Below are positions 9,722 to 19,092 of a stretch of 64,000 bases of DNA, one piece after another. Position 1 is the stretch's first letter; every line of letters starts with the position of its first letter. The notes beneath the pieces are model-generated. The model worked only from the letters and a program-made list of their open reading frames with translations, was not told the DNA's origin and searched no databases. The position numbers and the translations under genes were made by a program. This DNA is from a bacterium 1XD21-70 (lineage in GTDB: Bacteria > Bacillota > Clostridia > Lachnospirales > Lachnospiraceae), in NCBI GenBank assembly GCA_003669055.1, contig RAYB01000015.1:1-64000 (forward strand). Reading direction: 5' to 3'.

Positions 9722-10680
9722 CCCAACCTCCGCGCCGCAGAACCTGCAAACTTTTCCAGCATCCTTTGAATCCCCTGGGCAAATGTAGACTGCTCCTCCC
9801 AAGTTCCCCTGGTCAGTTCCTGCAACACCTGCACAGACGGGCAGACCGAGAGCGCCCCTTCCTTCGCCTGGACAAAGGTACCGTATTCCAGCTTCCCCTT
9901 CCCTTCGCACAATCCATGGATCTCCTCCACAAACGAACGCAATGGCCGGGTATCCGCACTTGCTACATTCACCACATGCGCTTCCCCGTCCCTGCCGTCA
10001 CTCTCCTTGTAAAGCTGCACCACCGCGCTCGCAGCATCCGAAATCTCCATAAAATTCCAGTGGTGGCGGCAGGCGCTCAGCGAAACGGTATTCCCTTCCG
10101 GCAATTCCCGTACCAGGGTGGAGATAATCGACCAGGGATGATCCCCCTTCCCATATACGCTGAAAAAGCGCAGATGGTAGTATGTCATTCCCCACTGCCT
10201 GCAAAGCACCTCTGCCTGGCGGTAGAATTCCAGCTTCGCTTTGCCATACTCGTTCACCGGATGGCACTCCCGGCTCTCTTCCATAATGCCATCCGCCATG
10301 ATCCCGTACTCCACCCGCGATCCGGCATCCATAAAAATCCGGCATCCCAGCATCCGGGCCGCCTCCAGGCATGCCAGGGAATCCTCCACGTTTTTCCCCT
10401 GCACCGCCGGGGAATCGATCTCTTCCCGGTTCACTCCGCCCCATGCAAAATGGAGGAAACCGTCGGCACTCCCCGCCCCGCTAAGGCAGGCTGCAGCTTC
10501 TGAAAGCTGCCCCCCGACAAGATGCAGCCGCCCGTGCTCCGGCAGCCGGTCCCGGTGTGCAGAATCCGGGCGTACCAGGGCATATACCTCTGCTCCCTGC
10601 TCCAGCAGAAGCCCCGCCACATGGCTGCCGATAAAGCCGGTCGCCCCAGTCATCACTATCCTTTTTCCTGCCATGCCCAT
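9718..10680 (-). CDS. NAD-dependent epimerase/dehydratase (extended SDR), copy 1
   Basis: Nucleotide-sugar modifying enzyme of the extended short-chain dehydrogenase family; 320 residues. The NAD-binding GATGFIGSHVAG motif is at the N-terminus and the catalytic Tyr-Lys pair is in EYGKAK (about residue 145). GGAGG lies eight bases before the ATG at 10680. It is related to the SDR at 11825-12772, so the locus carries a pair that may act on successive intermediates. It could be an epimerase, a 4-reductase or a dehydratase. The sequence alone does not decide. Confidence 0.85.
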   Translation of the reverse strand: MGMAGKRIVMTGATGFIGSHVAGLLLEQGAEVYALVRPDSAHRDRLPEHGRLHLVGGQLSEAAACLSGAGSADGFLHFAWGGVNREEIDSPAVQGKNVEDSLACLEAARMLGCRIFMDAGSRVEYGIMADGIMEESRECHPVNEYGKAKLEFYRQAEVLCRQWGMTYYHLRFFSVYGKGDHPWSIISTLVRELPEGNTVSLSACRHHWNFMEISDAASAVVQLYKESDGRDGEAHVVNVASADTRPLRSFVEEIHGLCEGKGKLEYGTFVQAKEGALSVCPSVQVLQELTRGTWEEQSTFAQGIQRMLEKFAGSAARRLG

Positions 10681-10692
10681 CCCGGCTCCCTC

Positions 10693-11877
10693 CTACACAC
10701 TCTCAATATGGCTGGTACGGATGGCCAGGACTTTTACCTGCCTTCCCGCCTTCTCCCGAATAATCCCTGCAATCTCTTCCGTATACCCCGGCGCCACAAT
10801 CAAAACCACATCCGCCGGATCCCGGAAAAAACAGTCCGGCGCCACGATCGGCAGATGGGAAGCGGGAGCAAACCGCCCCTGCTTAAAGGGCGCAGAATCG
10901 ATGATATATTTGGCTGCCTGCCCCAGCACCGTGGTTGCCGCCAGGGTAAAGCCCTGATGGCTGGCTCCCCAGACCGCCAGGGTCTTCCCCTCCTCCTCCA
11001 GCTGCCTTGCCAGGTTTGCGACCTCATTGCTGGTTGCCTCATACCCGGCGGCCAGAGAATCCAAAGAAACCTCTTCCACCGGTTCTTTCGGCATCGCCCA
11101 GCTGCCTTTTGGCTTCTTTCTTACAACCGCCGAGATCGTATCGCGGTTGACCATCTCCTCCTCCAAAACAGCAAAGCCGTTTTGCTCCAGCAGCTGTCTC
11201 AGGGTGTGGAACGAATAGTAGGCAATATGGTCCCGAAGCAGTTCGTAATAGCTTCCATGCTCCAGGATATATTCCAAGGCCGGCACCGTGATAAGCCCCA
11301 TCCCGTCCTCTGCCAGGTTGTGGTAGATGGCCTGCAGCATCACGTCCGGCTCTGGCTGGTGTTCCAGGAAATTAAACGACAAAAACACGTCAAACGGCCC
11401 CTCGGGGCAACCGTTTTTGCCAAACACCTGCCCGGCCTCCTCCGGGAATTCCTCCCACACCTGCAGCCCGGATGCCTTCGCCTGCGCCACCAGCTGCGGG
11501 CGGTTCTCCATGCCGAACGCTTCCACCGGGAACTCCGCCAGCATGCGCAAAAATTCCCCGCCGCCGCATCCCACTTCCAGAAAACGCTTGCCCTCCAGAT
11601 GGTATGTCCCGATCAGATGGCGGTACTGGCTGCGGCGCAGGCTCTTCATCGTCTCCGAAAATCCCCCGGCCCGGATCACGTCCCGGTAATAGGGCACCGG
11701 CCGGCAGCTAAACTGCACCAGGCCGCAATGCCTGCATTGGTAAAGTTCCAGGTCGATCCCCTGATCCATGTGTACGCTTTCCTGATCCGGTATATCCTGG
11801 GCCGAAGCCGGTGCATTCTTAAGGTTAAATATTGGTTTTTCCGGAAGTTCCCTCCGGCAGGCAATGCAATGTCTCAT
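10693..11877 (-). CDS. Sugar C-methyltransferase-like SAM-dependent methyltransferase
   Basis: A 394-residue protein with the three-part plan of deoxysugar C-methyltransferases (TylC3/NovU family). It has an N-terminal zinc-binding segment (C4, C7 and the later CRHC pair), a central Rossmann SAM domain (FLEVGCGGGEFLRML) and a C-terminal domain with a second nucleotide-fold motif (LAVWGASHQG). The start at 11877 keeps the first Cys pair and has GGAGGGG just upstream. It overlaps the end of the preceding SDR gene by 53 bp. In this family the product is usually a branched (C-methylated) NDP-sugar. The substrate here is inferred only. Confidence 0.82.
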   Translation of the reverse strand: MRHCIACRRELPEKPIFNLKNAPASAQDIPDQESVHMDQGIDLELYQCRHCGLVQFSCRPVPYYRDVIRAGGFSETMKSLRRSQYRHLIGTYHLEGKRFLEVGCGGGEFLRMLAEFPVEAFGMENRPQLVAQAKASGLQVWEEFPEEAGQVFGKNGCPEGPFDVFLSFNFLEHQPEPDVMLQAIYHNLAEDGMGLITVPALEYILEHGSYYELLRDHIAYYSFHTLRQLLEQNGFAVLEEEMVNRDTISAVVRKKPKGSWAMPKEPVEEVSLDSLAAGYEATSNEVANLARQLEEEGKTLAVWGASHQGFTLAATTVLGQAAKYIIDSAPFKQGRFAPASHLPIVAPDCFFRDPADVVLIVAPGYTEEIAGIIREKAGRQVKVLAIRTSHIESV

Positions 11878-12772
11878 ATATCCCCTCCGCAAACGGTGTC
11901 TTTGGTTCCCATCCTGTCTCCGTATGGATCTTGGTGATATCCGGCAGCAAATCCGCCAAGCCTTCCGCATTCTGCGGCCTTTCCCCATATACGAAGCTTC
12001 CCCGGCACTTACAAAGCCGGTACATCTCTTCCACAAATTCCCGCAGTCTCCGGGTATCCCTGCCGGCCACATTGTAATAGCCTGCCCGCCCCTTTTCCAT
12101 CAAACAGGCAAGAGCCTCGGCGGCATCTTTTATATAGAGGAAATTCCACCACTGGGTGCACTCCCCCAGCTTGATCTCTCCCCCCTGCTGCCAGGTCCGC
12201 AGGCATGACTGCACCAAAGACCAGGGGTGGTCCCCCGGGCCGTATACACTGAAAATCCTGGCATGGATATAGTCCATCCCCAGCGTCCGGCAAAGCGGCT
12301 CGGCCTGCATGGCAAAATCCGTCTTGGCCTTGCCATATTCCGATACCGGACGGCAGGGCATCTTTTCGGTAACCGCCTCATGGCAGATCCCATACTCTGC
12401 CTGGGACCCGGTGAACACAAAACGCCTGCAGCCTGCCTCTTTTGCCGCCCTCACTGCTGCCAGGGAACCCGCCACGTTTGCCTGCTGCACGTCACGCAGG
12501 GTTCGGTTGTCACTGCCCGCCCCGCCCCAGCAGGCATGGAGCCAGCCGTCTGCCGGGCCGTGCATCCATTCCTTTATCCTGGCAATCTCCCCCATGTCAA
12601 GTTCCAATATCCGGATCCGCCCTCGGCTTTCCTCCGGTATCTGTTTTTCTAAATGCTGCAAATTGCCCGACATCGGGCGCACCACTGCGCATACCTCGTG
12701 GCCTGCCTGCAAAAGCTGCCTAATTGCCGTCGCACCGATGAAGCTGGTTGCCCCTGTTACCACTACATTCAT
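11825..12772 (-). CDS. NAD-dependent epimerase/dehydratase (extended SDR), copy 2
   Basis: A 315-residue extended SDR. The NAD motif GATSFIGATAI lies at the very N-terminus and the catalytic YGKAK motif lies mid-protein. The family start and a GGAAGGGA box just upstream favour the ATG at 12772 over an ATG at 12799 that overlaps the TPP-enzyme gene. It is a paralogue of the SDR at 9718-10680 and sits between the TPP enzyme and the C-methyltransferase. That fits a nucleotide-sugar modification series. Confidence 0.85.
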   Translation of the reverse strand: MNVVVTGATSFIGATAIRQLLQAGHEVCAVVRPMSGNLQHLEKQIPEESRGRIRILELDMGEIARIKEWMHGPADGWLHACWGGAGSDNRTLRDVQQANVAGSLAAVRAAKEAGCRRFVFTGSQAEYGICHEAVTEKMPCRPVSEYGKAKTDFAMQAEPLCRTLGMDYIHARIFSVYGPGDHPWSLVQSCLRTWQQGGEIKLGECTQWWNFLYIKDAAEALACLMEKGRAGYYNVAGRDTRRLREFVEEMYRLCKCRGSFVYGERPQNAEGLADLLPDITKIHTETGWEPKTPFAEGIYETLHCLPEGTSGKTNI

Positions 12773-12791
12773 GGCTCTTCCCTTCCTGCCG

Positions 12792-14855
12792 TCATCCATT
12801 TTGCCGAATCCTGGGGATGATCATCATCGCATCCATCTCCTCCTCCGGCAAAAACGGCGAGAGGTCTTCCAACGGCGGTGAAACCATCGTCCCGTCCGGC
12901 AGGCGTTTGGCTGCCGACTTTGGCTCGAAGTTCTGATCCATGGTTACAAACGCCTCACAGATAGCCGGCCCCTCCAAAGCCAGGGTTTCCTCCACCGCCG
13001 CCGCCAGTTCCTCGTTATGCCGGGCGGCTGCATAGGGGTAGCCATAAGCTGCCGCCAGCTTCTCCATATCCGGGAAACTCAGGTCATGGCTGTCCGTCCC
13101 AATCCCGACTAACGGCTCCCCAAAATAATTCTTCTGGGTCTGGCGGATCGAATGGTATCCCCCGTTGTTGATAAGGAAAATCTTCACCGGCATCCGGTGG
13201 TGGATGATCGTCTGCAGTTCCTGGAGGTTCATCTGGATGCTTCCGTCCCCGGTCAGCAGGATAACATCCTCCCTGCCGTCTTCCTGGCTCTCCGACAACG
13301 CCTGGCAAACGCCGATCGCCGCTGGCAGGTCATAGCCCATCGCCGCAATCGCCGAGTTGCTGATAAACCGCTGCCCTTTCTTTATGATATAGGAATGGCC
13401 TCCGGCCACACAGGCAGATCCGTTGCCAACCACTGTAATCTGGTTCTCCCTCAGCCTGCTGCTCAACTCCTTGATAAAGGCATAGACATTGGCGGCCTTT
13501 GAACTGTCTGGCTTAAGATGTTCCGGGCGGATCACCGGATACTTTTCCTTCCACATCCGGCAGGTCTCATTCCAGTTCATCCCCTTCAGCCCGCTGCCGC
13601 CGCCAAATACGGGCGACGGATATTCCTCCCTGAGCACCTGGCAAAGCGTCCCCAGCAAATCCTTCGCGTCCGCATGCACCCGCATGTCCGCATGCACGCT
13701 TGGCTTCTTTAATTCTTCCTCATCCACGTCGCTATAGATCACATAAGCCTCCCTGGCCCATGTCTGATAATTATACCCTACCTGGCGGATGCTCAAACGG
13801 CTCCCCACCGAAAACACCAAATCACTGTTCTGAACCGCAAAATTGCCCGGGCGGTCTCCCATGCTGCCGGCCCGCCCCACATACAATGGATGCCCGTCCC
13901 AGATGCAGTCCTGGCTGTTCCAGCCGGTCACGACCGGTACCCCCAGCCGCTCGGCCGCTTCCATGAATAACGGATGAGCACCCGCAATCCGGATCCCGTT
14001 GCCTGCATTGATGACAGGCCGGCTGGCTTTGCGGATCCGTTCGATGATTTCCCTCGCCGTCTCTTTTGCCACCTTCGGCGCAGGCACCTGGCGGGTCTCC
14101 CCTTTGCCCGCGTAATCCTCCGCTATCGCATGGGGCGGCTCCTCCACGGTCAGCGGCTTTGTTCCCCGGCTGCCTGCTAACACCGCTGCCTTTAAGCTGT
14201 TCTGCGCAGCGGCTGCCACCACCGGGGTTCCGGACGTATGATCCACCCCTACCGCGTGCATCGCCCAGCCGGTGCCTCCGGCCTCATAATCCGCAGCGTC
14301 AAAGCCTGCCAACTGTTCCGTATCCACATAAGCTCCCTGCACATCCAGCGGGATATCCAGCCATGCCGGCCCCGGCCTTCCGGAATATGCCAGGTACAAT
14401 GCCTTCTCCAGGCAATATCGGATCCGCAAAGGGTCGGTCACCATCTCGCTATATTTCGTCATGCAGCTGACTGCCTTCACAATATCAAATTCCTGATCCC
14501 CCATGGCGCGGATCCCTACACCCGACCAGCGTGCAGTGGTGTCATACCGCACCTGGCCCGACAGAACCAGCATCGGGATCGAGTCCAGCCACCCCCCTAC
14601 CACGCCAGTGATGGCATTCGTCCCTCCCGGGCCGGTGGTCACACACAAAAGGCCTATCCTGTTATGGATCCTGGCGTAAGCCTCTGCCGCAATCGCGCAG
14701 GCCTGCTCATGGTGCTGATAGAGGCACCGCAGCCCCGGCTGGTGGCCAAGGGCATCATTTAAATGCATCGCCCCGCCGCCGGTCACCGTAAATACCTGGC
14801 AGATTCCCGCTTCCACCAGCTTATGCGCAATATAGTTGGACACCTTTATCTTCAT
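12792..14855 (-). CDS. Thiamine diphosphate-dependent enzyme, acetolactate-synthase-like, in a polysaccharide operon
   Basis: A 687-residue member of the ThDP/acetolactate synthase superfamily. The PYR domain carries the activating Glu (YQHHEQACAIAAEAY). A central domain follows, then the PP domain with the metal motif GDGSIQMN ... INNGGY. It is about 100 residues longer than a typical AHAS. The extra length is a low-complexity segment at about residues 190-265. It is the first gene of a glycopolymer operon, with no ilvN or amino-acid genes nearby, so branched-chain amino acid synthesis is unlikely. Related enzymes such as YerE attach a two-carbon branch to NDP-sugars. That role is inferred here. 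Confidence 0.8.
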   Translation of the reverse strand: MKIKVSNYIAHKLVEAGICQVFTVTGGGAMHLNDALGHQPGLRCLYQHHEQACAIAAEAYARIHNRIGLLCVTTGPGGTNAITGVVGGWLDSIPMLVLSGQVRYDTTARWSGVGIRAMGDQEFDIVKAVSCMTKYSEMVTDPLRIRYCLEKALYLAYSGRPGPAWLDIPLDVQGAYVDTEQLAGFDAADYEAGGTGWAMHAVGVDHTSGTPVVAAAAQNSLKAAVLAGSRGTKPLTVEEPPHAIAEDYAGKGETRQVPAPKVAKETAREIIERIRKASRPVINAGNGIRIAGAHPLFMEAAERLGVPVVTGWNSQDCIWDGHPLYVGRAGSMGDRPGNFAVQNSDLVFSVGSRLSIRQVGYNYQTWAREAYVIYSDVDEEELKKPSVHADMRVHADAKDLLGTLCQVLREEYPSPVFGGGSGLKGMNWNETCRMWKEKYPVIRPEHLKPDSSKAANVYAFIKELSSRLRENQITVVGNGSACVAGGHSYIIKKGQRFISNSAIAAMGYDLPAAIGVCQALSESQEDGREDVILLTGDGSIQMNLQELQTIIHHRMPVKIFLINNGGYHSIRQTQKNYFGEPLVGIGTDSHDLSFPDMEKLAAAYGYPYAAARHNEELAAAVEETLALEGPAICEAFVTMDQNFEPKSAAKRLPDGTMVSPPLEDLSPFLPEEEMDAMMIIPRIRQNG

Positions 14856-14897
14856 AATAGCTGCTCCTTTCGTTCCCGGAAGGGAGGTTTTCTTTCG

Positions 14898-14906
14898 ATT
14901 ATAGCA
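14898..14906 (-). promoter_or_regulatory. Extended -10 promoter of the glycopolymer operon
   Basis: On the minus strand TGCTATAAT gives a perfect -10 with the extended TGn element, about 43 bp before the start codon of the first operon gene. There is no good -35. A rightward promoter lies about 100 bp away, so the region is a divergent promoter pair. Confidence 0.65.
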
Positions 14907-14998
14907 TATCCTGCAAAAAAATCCTACTCCCTAAATCTTACGCTTTCCGCCCCACCCCTCCCACGCCACGCTCTTCCAACTCTGCCAGCAACACTCAC

Positions 14999-15027
14999 TT
15001 TTCAAATCGGTAAAGATCGACTATAAT
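14999..15027 (+). promoter_or_regulatory. Promoter of the wall-binding repeat protein gene
   Basis: A -35 TTTTCA (14999-15004), a 17-bp spacer and a perfect -10 TATAAT (15022-15027) lie about 90 bp before the start codon. Confidence 0.7.
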
Positions 15028-15116
15028 CGCAGAGTAATGCAAATATGGATTTTCGGCCACCAACCAATACCGGGACAGGCAAGTCCCGACACACAAAAAA
15101 GGAGAGTAGTGAATTT

Positions 15117-16568
15117 ATGAAAAAACAAGTTCAGTTCCTGGCTGTATTATCCACCGCGGCAGTGATGACTGCGGTAGCCCCTGGTGTCTTTCAGGCAATC
15201 CCTGGATTCGCGCAGCAAAATGCATATGCTGCTTCCAAAGCAGGATGGACTGAGGAGGACGGCGACCTGCGCTATCTCGACAGCGACGGTTACCCCATCA
15301 CGGATGCCTGGAAAAAGAAAGATAATGATTGGTACTATTTAAATGATGAAGGGGTAATTGCCCGCTCTCAGATGGTAGATGAGTACTTTGTAGATGAAAA
15401 CGGCAAGCGCATTTATAACCAGTGGATCAGCGAGGAAAATGATGACTGGGATGAAGACGGTGCCGAAAACAACTGGTACTATTTTGGAAATGACGGCAAA
15501 TTTGCCGTTTCTGAATGGCAAACTATTGACGGCAAGAATTACTACTTTAATGAAGACGGCCATATGCAGTCCGGAAAACTGGAACTGGATGGCTTCACTT
15601 ATTACCTGGGTGATGACGGTGCCATGAAAACCGGTTGGATCCAGCTGGAGAATGAAGATGATACCCTGGACGCCGATACCGTCTGGCATTACTTTGACGG
15701 CAAAGGCCGGATGGTCATCAACGAGGTGGACCGCAAGATCAACGGCAACTACTATACCTTTGAAAACGGCATTATGCAGACCGGATGGTACCTGCTTCCC
15801 TCCAGCGAGGCCGAGGAGCCTGGCAGCACAGAGAACACCGGTGAGTCCGCTGCAAATGCAGAAGGCACAGAAGCCGCAGGAAATGAGGCAGGGGCTGAGG
15901 ATTCCGGCAGCAGCGAAAGCAACGGCGAAGGCAGCGTTGCCCCGGCTCTGACGGTTGGTTCCTACCAGTATTACGAGGAAGACGGCAAACGCGCTGACGG
16001 CTGGTACCAGATTGAAGGTGCCCCGGGCATCAGCGAAGAAGGCGAGATCTTTACCTTCTATTTTAAGAAGGGGCGCCCCTACTATGCTTCCACCGGCATC
16101 CAGACCTTCAACATCAATTCCCGCCGTTATGGCTTCAATACCAGAGGTGAAATGGAGACCGGCCTGCAGCTTGTAACCACTGAAGACGGAAGAACCGTGA
16201 ACTACTATTTCGGTGAGGACGGCGTCATGAAAACCGGCAAGCAGACGATCTATGATGAAGACCTGGATGAAAACCAGACCTGGTTCTTCCTGACTGACGG
16301 CGGCAACAAGGGGCAGGGCTTCCATGGTGTCCGTGACAATAATGTATACCGCCAGGGACTCCGCCTGGATGCCGACCGCGATCTCCGCTATGCCCCGGTG
16401 GAACTGGACGGTGTCCGCTATCTGGTCAATGCCTCCGGCTCCATCCAGAAAGCATCCTCCTCTTCCAAATCGGACGAAAGAGCCGACCTTGGAAAGGGTT
16501 TTAAGGATTACAAAGATACCAATGACAAAATCTGGACCGTGGATACCAACGGCGTGATCCAGCAGTAA
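15117..16568 (+). CDS. Secreted protein built of cell-wall-binding (choline-binding-like) repeats
   Basis: A 483-residue exported protein. A Sec signal peptide (basic start, hydrophobic core, likely cleavage after AYA near residue 38) is followed almost entirely by aromatic- and Gly-rich repeats of the form W-YY-DGxM-TGW (CW_binding_1 type). These bind choline or other wall-polymer groups. An acidic Glu/Ala/Gly/Ser linker (about 225-275) splits the repeats into two blocks. No catalytic domain is visible. The ATG at 15117 has AAGGAG upstream. It lies back to back with the glycopolymer operon, whose product could be its ligand, though that is inference. Confidence 0.88.
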   Translation: MKKQVQFLAVLSTAAVMTAVAPGVFQAIPGFAQQNAYAASKAGWTEEDGDLRYLDSDGYPITDAWKKKDNDWYYLNDEGVIARSQMVDEYFVDENGKRIYNQWISEENDDWDEDGAENNWYYFGNDGKFAVSEWQTIDGKNYYFNEDGHMQSGKLELDGFTYYLGDDGAMKTGWIQLENEDDTLDADTVWHYFDGKGRMVINEVDRKINGNYYTFENGIMQTGWYLLPSSEAEEPGSTENTGESAANAEGTEAAGNEAGAEDSGSSESNGEGSVAPALTVGSYQYYEEDGKRADGWYQIEGAPGISEEGEIFTFYFKKGRPYYASTGIQTFNINSRRYGFNTRGEMETGLQLVTTEDGRTVNYYFGEDGVMKTGKQTIYDEDLDENQTWFFLTDGGNKGQGFHGVRDNNVYRQGLRLDADRDLRYAPVELDGVRYLVNASGSIQKASSSSKSDERADLGKGFKDYKDTNDKIWTVDTNGVIQQ

Positions 16569-16622
16569 CTCTTAACCGGCAAAAGATAAAGCATCCGTTC
16601 ACATGCTGATACCTTATGAAAG

Positions 16623-16666
16623 AGGGTGCGGCCGCACCAAAAACATGCGGCGCACCCTTATTTTTT
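16623..16666 (+). terminator. Intrinsic terminator of the wall-binding protein gene
   Basis: A 12-bp G+C-rich stem with one bulged base (16623-16635 with 16647-16658) is followed by TTA and six T. Confidence 0.85.
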
Positions 16667-16671
16667 GCGCC

Positions 16672-18753
16672 TTATCTGCACCACTCGCTGCCCGCCCCAA
16701 CGGAGAACAATGCCCCTGTCCCCCCTGGCATATCCAGCACAAGCCTGCCGTCCGTCACTTGGTATTTCTCAATACCGGCATTATATCCCTCCGAATGGGT
16801 CAGCATGACCCTCCACAGTTCCTGCCCGTCGGCAATCCCCAGTTCCCATACCGGAACCTCCACCAGCCGCCTTTCCTCGGCATTATTTACCACCACCACA
16901 CATTGGTTGGAGCCTCTCATGCGCCCATAGGCAATCAGGTGCCTGTCTGCCAGCAGCTGTTTGATTGACCCCCGGCGCAAAGCCGGAAGCGACTTATGCA
17001 GCTGGATCATATAGCGATGGAACTCGATCAGTTCATAATCCTCCTGCCCCCAGGGATAAGTCCTGCGGTTATCCGGATCCGTCCATCCGCAGACACCGGC
17101 TTCATCGCCATAATATAACGTCGGTGCCCCCGGCCAGGTCATCTGGATCAGCACTGCCTCCCGGAACACCCCCTTCTTCACGCCCACACTGGCCATCTCG
17201 GCACCTACCGTGCCGATCCTGCCAACCATGCGGTTTGTCCGGGTCAAAAACCGGCTGTGGTCATGGTTCGACAGCTGGTTCATGGCTACCATGAGGGAAG
17301 GCGTCTGCATGCGGCTCATATGGTATTTCATATTGTTAAAGAATCCGGCGCCATCCCCCCACAAATGTTCGTTATATTCATCGCTGTGCTTTTCCATCCC
17401 TGTCAGGAACCAGGTCAGCGGCTCCATGAACGCGTCATAGTTCATGACGGAATCCCACTGGTCCCCCTGCAGCCATCCGCTGGGATCCCCATAATGCTCT
17501 GCCAGGATAATGGCATCCGGGTTTGCCTTTTTCACCTGTTCGCGAAAATCATGCCAGAACTTGTGGTTGAATTCGCTGCTGTGCCCTAAGTCTGCTGCAA
17601 CATCCAGCCTCCACCCATCGACGCAATACGGGGAGGACACCCATTTACGGGCAATCTCCATAATGTACTCATATAATTTGGGGGACTCCTCATAATTTAG
17701 TTTTGGCAATGTGTCGTGCCCCCACCAGCCGTCATAATTTGCATTGTACGGCCAGGAACCTTCCTCGTAAAACTTAAAAAAGGTATGGTAAGGGCTGTCT
17801 TCCGACTCATAAGCCCCAGGCTCATATCTGCCCTGGCGGGCATAAATCAGTTCCCGGTCCAGCCATTTGTTAAAAGAACCGCAATGATTGAACACCCCAT
17901 CGATAATCACCCTCATCCCCCGCTTATGGATCTCCTCCATAAACCGGGCAAAAAAGGCATCACTGGCCTCTAAGTTCTCCATAGAAGCAACACGGACCTG
18001 ATACCGGGTAGCTTTCTCATTGCCCGCGGCATCTTCGGCCACCAGTTCCCCGCCATCCTTCACAATCACCCCATAATGAGGGTCAATGTGGTCATAATCC
18101 TGGGTGTCATATTTGTGGTTGGAAGGCGAAACGAAAAGGGGATTAAAATAAATCACCTCCACCCCCAGATCCTGCAAGTAATCCAGCTTGTCCCATACCC
18201 CCTGCAGATCCCCGCCGTAAAAACAGCCAACATCCATGGTGGACGGGTTCTTCCCCCAGTCCTCCACATGGTAAACCGGCCTTCCTATATATACATATTC
18301 GCATGACTGCACATCATTATCCTTATTGCCGCGGCAAAAACGGTCTACAAAGATCTGATACATCACAGCCCCTTTTGCCCATTCCGGTGTATGGAACCCT
18401 GGTGTAATCCGGAAATTATACTCTGCCTGGTCTTCCCTGGCTGTCCCCAGACGGTTAAAATAGCAGGTCTCATCCCCTTTTACCACTTTAAAGCAATAGC
18501 ACCTGGGATCCTCCCCTGCTACAATTACATATTCGTAAAAGTCAAACAGCCCTTTGGAAGATACCTTTATCATCCGGGCTTCCAGCTGTCTTTCCCTCTC
18601 TACGTAAAAAACAGCATCCGCATCATCCTTTGCAGTCCGGAAACGGAGCACTACCCGGTCTCCCGCATTCGGCTCTTCCGGCCTGCGGTAGTCCGATGTC
18701 CCGTCTGCAAACAATGCCCTCTGGTTCAGCCCTGTATTATGCCCTTCATTCAT
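16672..18753 (-). CDS. GH13 alpha-amylase family protein (neopullulanase/cyclomaltodextrinase-like)
   Basis: A 693-residue cytoplasmic alpha-glucan hydrolase with no signal peptide. An N-terminal beta domain (about 1-125) precedes the catalytic barrel. The four GH13 regions are intact: the GVFNHCG region, DGWRLDVAAD with the nucleophile Asp, ILAEHYGD with the acid/base Glu, and LSNHDHSRF with the third acid. The N-terminal domain and length fit enzymes that hydrolyse cyclodextrins, pullulan or maltooligosaccharides. It is transcribed alone. It contrasts with the catalytically degenerate GH13 protein at 26586-28487. Confidence 0.9.
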   Translation of the reverse strand: MNEGHNTGLNQRALFADGTSDYRRPEEPNAGDRVVLRFRTAKDDADAVFYVERERQLEARMIKVSSKGLFDFYEYVIVAGEDPRCYCFKVVKGDETCYFNRLGTAREDQAEYNFRITPGFHTPEWAKGAVMYQIFVDRFCRGNKDNDVQSCEYVYIGRPVYHVEDWGKNPSTMDVGCFYGGDLQGVWDKLDYLQDLGVEVIYFNPLFVSPSNHKYDTQDYDHIDPHYGVIVKDGGELVAEDAAGNEKATRYQVRVASMENLEASDAFFARFMEEIHKRGMRVIIDGVFNHCGSFNKWLDRELIYARQGRYEPGAYESEDSPYHTFFKFYEEGSWPYNANYDGWWGHDTLPKLNYEESPKLYEYIMEIARKWVSSPYCVDGWRLDVAADLGHSSEFNHKFWHDFREQVKKANPDAIILAEHYGDPSGWLQGDQWDSVMNYDAFMEPLTWFLTGMEKHSDEYNEHLWGDGAGFFNNMKYHMSRMQTPSLMVAMNQLSNHDHSRFLTRTNRMVGRIGTVGAEMASVGVKKGVFREAVLIQMTWPGAPTLYYGDEAGVCGWTDPDNRRTYPWGQEDYELIEFHRYMIQLHKSLPALRRGSIKQLLADRHLIAYGRMRGSNQCVVVVNNAEERRLVEVPVWELGIADGQELWRVMLTHSEGYNAGIEKYQVTDGRLVLDMPGGTGALFSVGAGSEWCR

Positions 18754-18788
18754 TCTGCTCTACATATCCTCTCATTGTCGCTGTTCCT

Positions 18789-18817
18789 ATTTTATCCAAT
18801 TATCCCCTCAGATACAA
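18789..18817 (-). promoter_or_regulatory. Probable promoter of the GH13 gene
   Basis: On the minus strand -35 TTGTAT (18812-18817), a 17-bp spacer and -10 TAAAAT (18789-18794) lie about 36 bp before the start codon. The matches are moderate. Confidence 0.5.
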
Positions 18818-18877
18818 CCTGTTTCTTCATAAATTATTCAAAAAATTTCCAATCCCCCTTTACGGGGACATAAAAGT

Positions 18878-18907
18878 GAAAGAGCCGACGGGGTAGTCGG
18901 CTCTTTC
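18878..18907 (-). terminator. Strong hairpin terminator downstream of ftsH
   Basis: A perfect 12-bp stem with a 6-nt loop is followed on the minus strand by CACTTTTATG. It lies about 185 bp beyond ftsH. The rest of 18754-19072 is A+T-rich with no gene that I can support. Confidence 0.7.
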
Positions 18908-19072
18908 AGGAGAAGGTATTTCGTTTCTTATGGGGTGTAGCAAAAACTATATAATGTATTGGGGGGTTACGCCTATTATAATAACATAAACCTCCAAACA
19001 AGTGTGCACAAACTTGCATAAATTTTCATCTTTTTTTTATGCATATTTGCCTTTTGTTTCTTTCCCCCACCT

Positions 19073-19092
19073 AAAAAAGGCCGTTCCTTTTT
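19073..19092 (-). terminator. Short terminator overlapping the ftsH stop codon
   Basis: A 7-bp stem AAAAAGG/CCTTTTT with a short loop ends in a T run on the minus strand and begins within the ftsH stop codon. It is weaker than the hairpin at 18878. Confidence 0.5.

Noticed and set aside
12797-12799. Start of the second SDR at 12799, overlapping the ThDP-enzyme gene
   Set aside because: It adds nine residues before the NAD motif, and the ATG at 12772 has the better ribosome binding site and family N-terminus.
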